Below are positions 33,779 to 45,125 of a stretch of DNA of 64,000 nt, one piece after another; position 1 is the first letter of the stretch, and every line of letters begins with the position of its first letter. The translations under genes were made by a program, and so were the position numbers. Below the pieces are notes generated by a model. It saw only the letters and a list, made by a program, of their open reading frames with translations. It did not search any database and had not been told where the DNA came from. Origin of the DNA: Otatea glauca (Eukaryota > Streptophyta > Magnoliopsida > Poales > Poaceae); NCBI GenBank assembly GCA_036346275.1, contig CM070722.1, positions 20,297,336-20,361,335 of the forward strand, read 5' to 3'.

Positions 33779-35906
33779 TGTAACACCCCAGCACCTCTAG
33801 TGCACCGAGTGTCACCCAAACAAGAATAAATAACTACAGAAGGTATATCCATAGGACAAAGGTGTCATCAAACATACTACACCATAAAACAACTCTAATA
33901 AATTTTCGAAATCCAACGCATCACCTCCCCTAAAATAGTGGGCATCCACTCAACAGACAAGGTGGATAATAATCATACCAACACAAGCATAACAACTAAT
34001 ATCAACATTTAGCAACTAATAAGCTTAACTACACGATGAAGCTTACAATAACCACAACCACAAATACAATATCATAAAGATCCCACACTAAACACCAATG
34101 TGAAACTTTATTCCAAACTATTATTTGATCATGGCATGAGAGTGAGTGTGGGTGATGCTATTTCCCATCCCAGCCTGGAGTCCTCAAAGTACCTAAAACC
34201 ACACAAACAGCAATCGTGAGTCCAAGACTCAACAAGTACATCGAAGAACATAAACATAGCTAAATAGCATAGCTTGAGTCGAATAATTTAACTACATAAC
34301 TTACTTAAATTCAGCAAGTAGGCAAAGCGGTAATATCCTAATCATTTCCAAATTTCAACCCATTTATCAAGTGTGATTGAGTTCACAACTCAATGTCTCA
34401 ACCTTCTTCACATTATTCCTCAAACAATATTAACAATGCAATGCAATGCTGTATGCTTTTATGCTCATGCACCTTTTCATCATTTATACCAGTATACTGA
34501 GTGCACGCCCGTAAACGTACACCCTCTCATCCCCTTCAATCCTGTGGAGGGTGCCTACTCTTACTGACTCGTTCACATCCATCTTTGTGGATGGGACTAC
34601 GAGGTTGGACTTTTGTGCGGACTACGTGTGAGCACAGAGGCCCACATCGACATGGGTCGCCTCTTCCATCATGAATGTACATATGCAATTGACAATGTTT
34701 GTAAGCATAAAATATGAACATGAATTTAAACATGCACGTCATCATATACTTACATTCATCACCTTACCATTTGCACCATCATAAACATAATTAGTTGTAA
34801 CAATCCATAATGCAATGCAACAATTGCAATTAAATACTCACTTTTCATTTGCTATCCTTCATCCATCGTCATCATCACAAGTTTGGAATACATTCTCTAC
34901 CTGCATAATTCACTAAAACCACCCACGACAAATCCGGGACTTCCGGGTGTACTCAAGTCAAACCGGAACTTTCGGTCTCCATACCGGAAAATCCGATCCA
35001 ACCAGTCGGAACTCCCGACCCAAACGGTCAGAACTTCAGATTCTTCCAAAGAGGGACCACTTTGGGACTAATTGCTACCTACAACTTCCATCATAGGCAT
35101 TAAGATAGCAATTACACCCCTTTTTTATCCTAAAAACTACACTAAACTTCTCATATAGGTAATCCCTAGAAAGCATACTTGTTCATCTAATCTACACACC
35201 AAAAATACTCAAATCAATAGCAAACATCACCCGATGTAATTGCCTTTAATTGCGAGGAGTGGAGTGGCATGAGGATGAAGCCACTCCCGAAGATACACCA
35301 CCTGAAAATAACATTTGCATACTCATTTTTCAAAGACTATATAGTTCATAATAACATAGGACACTTCTACACCCAAACCCCAAAATAGCCCCAAAACCCA
35401 ACAAATGGAATTCTGGACAGCAAGCGCGCAAATGAGCATATCTTCCTAATGGCTAAATCAAACTTTGAGTTCTTGTGCTCTAAATGACCACAAGAGGATA
35501 ACCTACAGTTACCCTACAGCCATTCATTCAGGAGCTGAATCTAAAACCCTCAAATTTCACTCTGAATCTCAGTCCAAAATTTTGAACTTTCAGCAGATTC
35601 TAATTTCAGGACAACGAGCTTCCAAATAGCATAACTTTTGATTCTTAAATCCAAATCAAGGAAAAAAGGATATTTTCTTAATCTACAAGAAATTTCCTAA
35701 CTTTCGCTAGGCAAATATAAATTCTCAATCGACCTACATCTAGTCTTAAACAGCAGTTCAAACTTTCAGCTGCCAACACACGCAGATTCAGGACAGCTAG
35801 CACTAAAACGACCATAACTTTTAAACTGCTAAACCAAAATTAGCGTTCTCAGCCTCTAATGAAACTTAAGACAAAGATACACAACTTTTACAACATACGG
35901 ACCCTC
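33779..35906 (-). repeat. 3' LTR of LARD-1, part 1
   Basis: Plus-strand start TGTAACACCCCAGCACC; matches 62149 onward. By eye about 25 substitutions in the first 550 aligned bases (about 4.5%), plus small indels. Cut at 35906 by Tat-2. Frames of 60-70 residues here are noise. Confidence 0.9.
34933..35041. promoter_or_regulatory. Array of five dyad motifs, period about 22 bp (3' LTR copy)
   Basis: Imperfect palindromes of the type TCGGAACTTCCGA start at 34933, 34963, 34984, 35006 and 35028. The last four are 21-22 bp apart, two helical turns. The same array is in the other LTR at 63315-63423. A function is inferred from spacing and symmetry only. Confidence 0.5.
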
Positions 35907-36450
35907 TGGAATATATGAAAACAGGTATCTCCATGACCGGCCCAGCATCACCTGAAGAGAAGAAAGACCCAAAGAAGAGGCCCAAAGGTTGTGCCCCATG
36001 CCTAGCCACGCAGCTGTACGGTAGGGGGCATATCTTATAGACAGTTGAATATGTATTTGGATATAGAAGATACGAATGTAATCTGAGTCGTTTATAGGGC
36101 AGATAAAGATTTAAAACTCTATCCAGTAACCGACTAGAATCTTGTAACCGATCGGAATCTTCAAACCGATCAGTATTCTGTAAGCCGCACCACCCCCGGT
36201 ATTTAAGGGAGAGGGCGGGCAACAACAAGGCATCAAGCCATAGAGCATAGCACACCTCATATCGCCCAGAGCACATTGCGCATTGAGCAATCTTAGATCC
36301 AAGAGATCCACATATTCCCAGCACACAGTATTAGGGTATTACCTCCATCGCTGAGGGCCTGAACCTGTCTAACCCCTTGTCTTGTGTGAACTTTGAGTTT
36401 GAGATCTAGCGCCTGCCCCATTAATTTATTGCCGACTACAAAAGTCGACA
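35907..36450 (+). repeat. 5' LTR of Tat-2
   Basis: Starts TGGAATATATGAAA, ends AAAGTCGACA. U3 contains three tandem 18-bp units (36126-36179) just upstream of the TATA position, which here reads TATTTAAGG (36200-36208). The partner LTR has TATATAAGG. Confidence 0.92.
36126..36179 (+). promoter_or_regulatory. Three 18-bp tandem repeats in Tat-2 U3 (5' LTR)
   Basis: Units begin at 36126, 36144 and 36162 and read GTAACCGACTAGAATCTT, GTAACCGATCGGAATCTT and a diverged third copy. They end about 20 bp before the TATA position. Also present at 58066-58119 in the other LTR. Confidence 0.7.
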
Positions 36451-36451
36451 G

Positions 36452-36470
36452 TTGGCACGCTAGGAAGGGG
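36452..36470 (+). other. Primer binding site region of Tat-2
   Basis: TTGGCACGCTAGGAAGGGG, one base after the LTR; same type as in Tat-1 and other grass Tat elements. Confidence 0.7.
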
Positions 36471-36499
36471 AAGCGCTATAATATTTTCCTACAGACTCG

Positions 36500-37160
36500 A
36501 TGGCAGCAATCGGTGGATTCATCGCCACCTTCATCTCCTGCCAGGCCTTCCGCTTCGGAAGTCTGGATTTCGTCGCGAATATGCGCGGAGAGCTTGTCTG
36601 CCTGGTCCAAAGCCAAATCCAATCTGGTGAAGACCAGGCCAACCCATCTCAGGTATGCCTCTCTGACTCACCCAGAAAACCAGTCAGCATTGTGAAAAAC
36701 TGCTGCGATTTTCGTGGCGTCTTCGCGATCGAGGAGCAGAGGACCGATCTCCATTAAGAAGACTAAGAGGCTACGAAGGAAGATCGCCTTCGTAAGGGTA
36801 AGGAGGTGCAGGTGCGATCTCTTCGATCACGCGGCCGCAATGTCCGCGAGGACATCCTGCAGTCCAGGTTTGGAGACCAATCCGTCTTCCGTACGCCGAT
36901 GCAGAACGTCGTCGCCTCCAAAACTCTTCTCAACACGCTGCACCCGATGATTGCATCGGACAGCCCGGCGGCCCCGATCGTGGCCCATATCAAGGCCATG
37001 GTGACGGCGGCAGAAATCCAGCAGAATCAGGAAAAGCCGGTAGGTGAAGCGCACTCGCGTTCCCACGCGGCTACTCGTGTCACCAGCAGTCGGACTGCAA
37101 CCAGTCGGAATACCGGTAGTCGGCGCCATACGCCACCACTCGGCGATGCTCGCCAAATAA
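36500..37160 (+). pseudogene. Tat-2 gag, N-terminal part
   Basis: The ATG at 36500, 30 bases after the PBS block, starts MAAIGGFIATFISCQAFRFG. A second frame (from 36806) carries LQSRFGDQSVFRTPMQNVVA, KTLLNTLHPMIAS and a Ser/Thr/Arg-rich linker that ends PPLGDARQI at the Del-3 insertion. At least one frameshift occurs near 36757-36806. The frame resumes beyond Del-3 at 47983. Gag would form the particle; this copy cannot. Confidence 0.75.
37156..37160. repeat. Target site duplication AATAA of Del-3, left copy (right copy 47978-47982)
   Basis: Perfect 5-mers flank Del-3; the gag frame of Tat-2 is continuous when one copy and the insert are removed. Confidence 0.95.
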
Positions 37161-39984
37161 TGTCGGGACCCGGATTTGCAAATCCGAAACCCTCTGTGTA
37201 TACTGCACTAGTCCAGGATCACGCTAGTGCACACAGTGGAAACATAGATGAAATATCATTCCATACAACGAATTAACCAGGAAGAAGCAATTTATTATTA
37301 AATAAAGCAAACGACCTTATGGTCAATGTTTACACCATTATGCCTTAAGGGCTTAAGAAACAAATACTATTGCAGCGGAAAAGATAACTTGAACCATTCG
37401 ACATGCCACAGGCAATCGTCTGGGGAACGCCTTCCTAATCCACGTAGTCTTCATAGAATTCCTCCTCATGATATTCATTATCTCCTTCAGCAACTGATCA
37501 ACAAGGGCATAAAGCCGTGAGTACAAAGGTACTCAGCAAGCCGTAGGGAAATGATGCAATATATTCATGCAAGGCTTGACAAGGATGGCTATATAGTTCA
37601 TTTGCAGAAAGCAATAACTTGAATTGAAATACAATGAATAGATTGAAAGCATATTTATGAAAACATAAATAAATAACTGATAGATCAATGATAGACAACA
37701 AAACCACAGTGAACTCCCCGTTCACATCCAAACAATTCCACATTCCACTTTTTATGAAACACTCTATACCCCGTGTGAAATTTCCGGGCTATGTCCATGA
37801 TCGCGGACACGGCTATTCGAATAGTTTTACACTCTGCAGAGGTTGTACAACTTTACCCACAAGACATGAACATCTCTTTGTGCAAACGTTACTAACACAC
37901 TTCCTTTGGTGTGTCGCAGAGATATCATGACAAAGCCTTTACAATGCACTGTCTAAACTCGATACTGCCCGCTAAGGTTTCGCCCATTAAGGCCACCTCT
38001 TGCGCCTTGCGAATCTACCCATCCATCCCGGAACCCACACCACCAATTGGCAGTACTCAAGGCTAGACATTGCAAATTAATCAGCTAAGCCTGTCCCATT
38101 CCAGACATGTGGTAGTACGGTTAGACCCAGTTCAATGGCGCACAAGATTAAGTCCTTATGTTGTCTCAGGCAAGACATCCACATCCCAATGTGCTAGAAA
38201 GCACCCCCTTTACTGCACGATCACTTGCCCGAGGGAAAACAATTCGTTCAACCAAGACCAATGGCAAACCCCGCCATGGTACAACAAATTTTACAACAAT
38301 GGCTAACGGCCACGATTCCATATCTCATTAAGTCAATATTAACATTATTCACATGTGACATGAATCCCAACGTATATGTAAGCATGTCTAAGCATAGCTA
38401 CGATAACCCAATGTTGGTATAATGATTATGTCCAACTAGTAATGTCCCAACCTAGGTTTAACAATGGATACATGGCATACAACCAATCAAGGTGGCATAA
38501 TGTCAACTAGGTATACATCAACTCCCATTAAATAAGCATTGATACACAAAGTAGCATGCAATTGTATAAAATAAATTACTTTGCAAACATAGGATCAATA
38601 TGATCAAAGGTTACGACTTGCCTTGCTGATCTAGTGCTGAATCTTGGTCTTCGAAGTCTTCGTTCGCTCCCTCGGAATTAGCGTCTACCGGAAAAGAAAG
38701 CAACGAAACCAAATAAATACAAAACAGAGACTCAAACAAGCTCAAAACTGAAAATAAATGGCTCTGGAAGATAGATCTTGATTTTAGAAAAATTTAGAAA
38801 CTTGAATCGCCTCAATCGGAGTTCTTATGAGCGAACGGGCCTCCAAAGATTAAATTCAGAGAAAATACAGAAATCGAATTTCGGATTTATTTTGTATCGA
38901 AAAAGGGTTTATTGCGCAATCGCCGACGCCATCGGGTTCACGGTGGACTCGGTGCACGGCACGGGCTCGGTTCACCGTGCACCGGCGCCACGGCCGACCT
39001 TGTGGCCGATCGGCGCCGACGCAGCGGCCACGCGCACACATCCAATGGCGACGCGAGATCCGACGGCAAAGGAGCCAAGGCACGCGGCGGAGGAGACGTG
39101 GCACGATCCGGGACGCCTACTGGAGATCGGACGGCCAGAGTTCCTCGGCGGAGAACGACGGCGAGGCGGCGGCGCAACTCACCGGGACCGAAGAAGACGA
39201 CACGGCAAGCGGCGCTACGGCGATGACTCGGGCGCGAGACAAGTCGGATCGGAAAGAGGGCAACGCGGCGAATTCAGGGGAGCAAACGGCGACGGCAGAG
39301 GAGGACCGACGGTGGAGATCCGGGCGGCGAAAGGCGTCGGGCGAGGCGATAAACTCCGACGAGCTCGCGCGAAGAAACGGCGGCGGCTCGGGCAGCAAGG
39401 GAGGGGGCAAAAGAGACGGCGCGGAGAGGGGATCCTCGGGAGGCGCACGGCGCTTTAAATAGCAGCCTCAGAGGCCGTGTCCGGCACGAACTCCAAGACG
39501 TGCGGCGCGAGGACTCCGAGTGGCGGCGGCGGCGGTTAGGGTTTGCGGCGCGGCGACGGCGTGGCGCAATCCCGCCCTCCACGCGCGAGGCGCCACGCGG
39601 CGCGGGGCAACAGCCGGGCGAGGTGGCCGAGGCGGGCCGAGGCGGCGGCGGAAAAGAAGTGGGCCGCAAAGGATTCTGCCCGGAGGGCTTTTTGAAAATA
39701 AAATCCTTTTCCGATTTAAGAAATATCCAGAAATTCGAATAAAATCAAATAAATTGGAATAAATATCAAATAAATTCTCAAAAATCCCCAAAAATACAAA
39801 AAAATTCCTTGGAGCACAAGGAACCCGACTAAAACTGAAATTCTTTAGTTTGATGAATGGTTTAGCCAAATTAAATCTTTTCATTTATGGAAAATTCAAA
39901 TTAAGCTAGAGTTAGTTCAAGAAAATGCAAATGGTTTATTTTTGAATTCAAACATTCCAAAACTTCAAATTTTGGGATGTTACA
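37161..39984 (-). repeat. 3' LTR of Del-3
   Basis: 2824 bp. Plus-strand start TGTCGGGACCC, end GGGATGTTACA. A GC-rich block lies at about 38910-39660, with a TATA box on the minus strand (CTATTTAAAGCG, near 39463-39452). Many Arg/Pro-rich frames on both strands in this block are caused by composition. Confidence 0.95.
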
Positions 39985-39998
39985 AACCTCCCCCCCTT
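39985..39998 (-). other. Polypurine tract of Del-3
   Basis: Minus-strand AAGGGGGGGAGGTT directly before TGTAACATCCC. Confidence 0.9.
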
Positions 39999-40008
39999 AA
40001 ATGGAATC

Positions 40009-40932
40009 TCAACCCCGAGATTCTGGCTGGCTAGGGAAAAGGTGGGGAAACTCGGACTTCAGATCCTCTTCTCGCTCCCAAGTTGCTTCCTCTTCTGAAT
40101 GATTGCTCCACTGGACCTTACAAAAACGGATGATCTTGCTTCTCGTGATACGCTCTGCGATATCCAAAATTTTTACTGGTTGCTCCTTGTAGGTAAGATC
40201 CTCTTGCAGATCAATGGCTTCCAATGGCATCTGTTCCTCTGGCACACGCAGACATTTCTTCAACTGCGATACATGGAACACATCATGAATTCCGGCAAAA
40301 GACTGAGGCAATTCTAACTTGTAGGCAACCTCTCCTCTTCGTTCCAAGATTTTGAACGGTCCCACATATCTAGGGGCAAGCTTTCCTTTTACTTGAAATC
40401 TCTTAACTCTTTTGAGAGGGGTGACTCTGAGATAAACATAATCATTGGGCTCGAAACTCAAATCTCGACGACGATTATGTGCATAACTCTTCTGTCTGCT
40501 TTGAGCTATCTTCAATCTGTCTCGAATTAATTGGACTTGCTCTTCGGCTTCTTGCAGTATGGCAGGACCAAACAATTGTCTTTCTCCTGACTCCTTCCAG
40601 TTGAGAGGGGTTCTGCACTTTCTTCCATATAAGGCTTCAAAAGGCGACATTTGCAAACTGGCTTGATAACTATTGTTGTACAAAAACTCGGCATAGGGCA
40701 AACACTTGTCCCACTTGGCACCATAAGTTAAGGCACAAGCCCTTAACATATCCTCAAGAATCTGATTCACACGCTCAGTCTGTCCATCGGTTTGAGGGTG
40801 ATAGGCAGTACTGAATCTGAGATGAGTTCCCATGGCTTCATGCAGACTCTGCCAAAAACGAGAGGTAAATTGGCTTCCTCTATCAGACACTATCTTCTTA
40901 GGCACTCCGTGAAGACTGACGATCCTTGACAT
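40009..40932 (-). pseudogene. Del-3 integrase C-terminal half with chromodomain
   Basis: An open frame of 307 residues. It begins within the integrase core (MSRIVSLHGVPKKIVSDRGS, second catalytic Asp), contains AYHPQTDGQTERVNQ with the catalytic Glu, and the GPY/F region (LAPRYVGPFKILERRGEVAY). The end reads PVKILDIAERITRSKI, then FCKVQWSNHSEEEATWERE, a group II chromodomain as in Del/Tekay elements. The chromodomain is believed to steer integration to heterochromatin by binding histone marks. A stop precedes the N-terminal half at about 40933-40947. It is the least damaged gene of Del-3. Confidence 0.95.
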
Positions 40933-40947
40933 ATATAACTCGCTAAT

Positions 40948-41466
40948 TTATCTCCCGCATAGGTAAGTTTTAACTGGAATAAAGTGAGCTACCTTAGTCA
41001 ATCGATCCACTATTACCCAGATCGAGTCATAACCTGCTTGGGTCTTAGGAAATCTGTAATGAAATCCATACCAATTTCTTCCCACTTCCACTGGAATCTT
41101 CAATGGTCGCACAATCCGTGGCCTTTGATGCTCTGCCTTGACCTTCTGGCAGACATCACAAAGTGCAACATACTCTGCAATCTCACGCTTCATGCTAGGC
41201 CACCAATACCTTTCTTTGAGGTCTTGATACATCTTGGTACTTCCAGGATGAATGGAGTATAAAGTCTCATGCGCTTCCTTGAGAATCAACTCCTTAAGCT
41301 CTTTCTGATCTGGTACGCAAATACGCTTCTCATACCAAATAGTACCTTGTTCATCTTCAGAGAAACCTGAGGCTTTTCCTTTCTTCATATTGCTCTTAAT
41401 CTCCTTGATGTCGGCATCATCTACCGTGCTTCTCGAATCGATCTTCCAACGTAGGGCGACTTCCAA
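40948..41466 (-). pseudogene. Del-3 integrase N-terminal half
   Basis: The frame has LKELILKEAHETLYSIHPGS, YWWPSMKREIAEYVALCDVC (HHCC zinc region) and IWVIVDRLTKVAHFIPV. The stretch with the first catalytic Asp reads WYGFHYRFPKTQ because of a local frame change; the Asp codon is visible in the adjacent frame. Together with 40932-40009 it makes a full-length integrase. Confidence 0.92.
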
Positions 41467-41471
41467 AGTAG

Positions 41472-41963
41472 CTAAATACCCTTCTGAACCAATTCCAAAC
41501 TAAGCTTCTGAAATTCCTTATAAAGGGCTGGCTGACTTTCCTTAATCATCAGAGTATTGCAGTAGCTCTTTCTACTCAAAGCATCGGCTACGACATTGGC
41601 CTTGCCTCGATGATAATGAATCCCAATGTCATAGTCCTTAATCAATTCCAACCATCTTCTTTGTCTCATATTGAGGTCAGCTTGGGTAAAGATATACTTC
41701 AAACTCTTGTGATCAGTGTAAACTTCACAACAATTACCAATGAGATAGTGGCGCCAAATCTTTAAAGCATGCACTACGTCTGCTAATTCCAAATCATGGG
41801 TAGGATAGTTGACTTCATGTGGCCTTAGTTGTCGCGAAGCATACGCTACAACCTTCTTATCTTGCATTAGCACACAACCGAGTCCTTGTCGGGATGCATC
41901 ACAAAATATCTCAAAATCCTTCCTATTATCCGCGGAATAAGCCTTTGGGCGCTTGTCAAACAC
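41472..41963 (-). pseudogene. Del-3 RNase H
   Basis: The frame has [20 protein letters not shown] (first Asp), [36 protein letters not shown] (Glu), [15 protein letters not shown] (third Asp) and [15 protein letters not shown] (last Asp). All four catalytic positions appear intact. It is separated from RT by a damaged connection at 41964-42219 and from integrase by a stop. Confidence 0.93.
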
Positions 41964-42219
41964 TTCTTTAACTCTTGAAAACTTTGCTCACACTCCGATG
42001 TCCAAACAAATTTCTTCTCTTTCTTTAAGAGTTGAGTGGCGGTCCGGCTTTTCTAGAAAACCCTTTATGAAACGCAGCGATAATATCCCGCCATTCCAAG
42101 AAAACTTGGATTTGGGGTACCGTCTTAGGTGACTCCCAACTTAGCACATCTCGTACCTTTCCGTGGTCAACAAATGACTCCTTCTCTCGATATGACATGT
42201 CCTAGGAAAGCAACTTCTT

Positions 42220-43017
42220 TCATCCGAACTCACATTTCTTGAACTTTGCATAAAGTCGATTCTCTCTTAGCTTTAAAATTTGGCATAAGTGATCCTCATG
42301 TCCTTCCTCACTTTTGGAGTAGATTAGAATGTCATCAATAAAAACAACAACAAACTTATCCAAATATTCCATGAATACCTTATTCATCAAGGTCATGAAG
42401 TAGGCAGGGGCATTAGTCAATCCAAAAGACATCACGGTATACTCATACTGTCCATACCGAGTAACAAAAGCTGTTTTGGGTATATCCTCTTGACGAATCT
42501 TCAACTGGTGGTATCCTGATCTCAGGTCGATCTTCGAGAATACTCCGGCTCCTTGAAGTTGGTCAAACAAATCATCGATTCTTGGCAGAGGGTACTTGTC
42601 CTTGATGGTGACCTCATTGAGTGAGCGATAATCTACACACATTCTCTGAGTTCCATCTTTCTTTTCAACTAGAAGAACTGGTGCTCCCCATGGCGAAGAA
42701 CTTGGTCGAACAAAACCTTGATTTTGTAGCTCTTTAATCTGTCTTTTTACTTCGGCTAACTCATTAGCAGGCATCCTATAAGGTCTCTTGGAAATGGGTG
42801 GCGTTCCAGGGACTAGTTCTATCAAGAACTCTATATCTCGATCCGGTGGCATCCTAGGCAACTCATCCGGAAACACATCAGGAAATTCGCTGGCGACTGG
42901 CACATCTTCCAAACATATTCCTTTGGCATCGCAAACTTTAATCCCTTCCGATCGATCCAATCGGCTTGAACTTTTAACTTGGCTCCATCGGGTGGTTAGG
43001 GTGATCTCTATTCCCAC
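42220..43017 (-). pseudogene. Del-3 reverse transcriptase
   Basis: 265 residues: [92 protein letters not shown] and the catalytic [15 protein letters not shown] box. All key Asp residues are intact. The frame begins in the protease-RT linker and ends KFKKCEFG before the thumb, where a frameshift occurs. Confidence 0.95.
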
Positions 43018-43330
43018 AATCCAAAATCGCTTGGTTCTTGGAAAGCCAATCCATTCCTAGGATCACATCTAAGGACTTGGTGTCTAGAACAATAAGGTTG
43101 GCTGAAATTCTACCCTCCAATTAATATCTTAACCGGGGCAGCCTTGGTTCGTACTCAAATCGTAACCGTGAGATTGCACTAATAAAATAGTCTTAAGAGG
43201 CATTGTCTTTAATTGATGCTTTGCAGCAAAACTTCGAGAAATAAACGAATGCGTAGCTCGTAATCAAACAAAACCATGGCAGATGCTGAGTTGACTAGGA
43301 GCTTACCTAGTATGACGTCTGGTGCAGACT
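43018..43330 (-). pseudogene. Del-3 protease, decayed
   Basis: The gag frame continues into LGKLLVNSASAMVLFDYELR. In related elements the retropepsin active site begins at LFD and continues with Ser-Gly; here it reads LFDYEL, so the triad is lost. The rest to 43018 is out of frame. Confidence 0.7.
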
Positions 43331-44547
43331 GGGCATCCTCGGTGGTGACGTGATTCACGCGGCCTCTTCCAGCAGGCGGCGGAGTTCTGGTGGCTTGATT
43401 AGGAGTCTGGGGCACTCCACGTCCTGATCCTGAGGCAGGGGTCTTGGCTGGCGTAGATCCCAAGTTGAAACGGACTGGCGTCACGGCTTGCTTTCTTGGG
43501 CAATTATTTGCATAATGACCGAGTTCATGACAGTTGAAACATGTGACTCCTGCAGCTGGATTACTGTTCCTCTGAGGTGGATTGCTGTTGGTGTTGAGGT
43601 TGCGATTGCCTGAGGGAGATGGGCGAGGTGCTGGTGCAGGGGTCCTGAATGCATTCGGAGGAGTGAAACGAGCAGGCTGTTGAGCATTTGTTCTGACTCT
43701 CTGCTGGTGACTTTGATGGGCTCCATGCTGCATCATCTTTCTCTTACGGGATTCTTCCAACTCCCGACGAGATTCCTCAATAAGCATAGCTTTATCTACA
43801 AGGTGCTGAAAATCTGTATAGTCATTGCCAATGACTTGCACCTTTAGTCCTGGATTAAGTCCACGCTTGAACTTCTTCTGGCGAGCATCATCTGTAGCTA
43901 CATCCTCTGGAGCGTAGCGAGCAAGTTGAGTGAACTTATTGAGGTATTCACTCACTGACATCCCTTCTTGCTTAAGCTCTCAAAATTCATTCTTCTTCAT
44001 CTCCACCTTTCCATCAGGAATATGAGAGTGGCGGAAAGCAGTGGAAAACTCTGCCCAAGTGATAGTCTAGGGATCATCATGGGCGGCACTATAGTTCTCC
44101 CACCATTCAGCGGCGGTGCCCTCCAGCTGATGAGCGGCATAGAGAACCTTCTCACGATTGGTGCACTGGGCAATTTCAAGCTTCTTCTCAATGGAGCGGA
44201 TCCAATCATCGGCGTCCAATGGTTCTGAAGAGTTGGAGAAAGTTGACGGACGAGTCCTCATAAATTCCGCTAACTTGACCGAGACGAGCTTGAGGAGGTG
44301 CGTGCAGCAGCTTGGTTTTCTTTGGTTCAATAGGTTGGCTAGGCAGCTGCGATGCAGTTCACTGATTCATCATATTGTTCATGTTCGCATCATTGTATTC
44401 ATTAGCCGAGTTCGAGCTGCGGAAAATGTCCCATGTTACGATCAGAATTCTTGGCGGTGGCGGTGGTGCATTGGGGTTGGAGTTGGTGTTGGCACTGGCA
44501 CTTGGCATCCACGGGTGAATCGCGATCGCTCGAGCAGTGTCAACCAT
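43209..44547 (-). pseudogene. Del-3 gag
   Basis: From 44547 a Pro/Asn-rich start (MVDTARAIAIHPWMPSASAN) leads into 44330-44067 with DADDWIRSIEKKLEIAQCT and LEGTAAEWWENYSAAH, the gag core. Frame 43961-43209 continues with MSVSEYLNKFTQLARYAPED, FKRGLNPGLKVQVIG and a CCHC knuckle (CFNCHELGHYANNC). Stops at about 44066 and 43975 split it. Gag assembles particles and the knuckle binds RNA. Confidence 0.93.
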
Positions 44548-45109
44548 CTGAGATGCAGCACAAGGGCTTGATAGGTAAGAGGGAAAAGCAGTAGACGAGT
44601 GGTAAGATCATCTAGGGGAGAAGGTAATACCAAGGGACAAAAGGATACAGCCGAAAGGCTTAAAATTAAAGAGGAAAATAAAGCTTTTCAATTAAAGGTA
44701 TGGTTGTAACACCGTGCTTGGGGCAAGTGTACAACATACCAGACACTCAAGCAAAGAAAATCTTAGTATACGCGGACTAAACGTAACTAAACTGAAAGGG
44801 AAAGACATGCTCAAACACCGCTGAGCACCAAAAACCTATCTTATATGGTAGGCTTCTTGGATATGTCTTTGATGGCTTGATCATCATCTCCTTTGATTTG
44901 ATTCCTTGTAGAAGGCTCGAGGCTTTGAGAAATTTCATGAGATAAGATCAATTTAAATTTCAAAACCATGTTTCAGCAAAGGAGAGGAAAAAGAACCTAA
45001 GAATAAGTTGAGAGGAGACGAAAACTATTAAGTACCAATTTTGTTGGTTTGATTTAGAAAATAATTTTGAAGACCATGCTAACTAGGATAGCGACCTACA
45101 GTCGATATG
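44548..45109. other. Leader of Del-3 between PBS and gag
   Basis: AT-rich, non-coding. No gene or structured RNA that I can support. Confidence 0.7.
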
Positions 45110-45121
45110 GCTCTGATACCA
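45110..45121 (-). other. Primer binding site of Del-3 (tRNA-iMet)
   Basis: Minus-strand TGGTATCAGAGC, four bases after the LTR end. Confidence 0.95.
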
Positions 45122-45125
45122 TCTC

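Noticed and set aside
34883..35071. 62-residue frame with repeated Asn/Arg/Ser motifs, also at 63265-63453
   Set aside because: It is the dyad array in the LARD-1 LTR read as protein; it has no coding constraint visible between the copies.
36827..37156. 109-residue minus-strand frame
   Set aside because: Shadow of the Tat-2 gag linker on the other strand.
38778..39884. Many long Arg-, Pro- and Ala-rich frames on both strands
   Set aside because: They come from the GC-rich block of the Del-3 LTR, overlap in all frames and repeat in the second LTR with indels. None has a domain.
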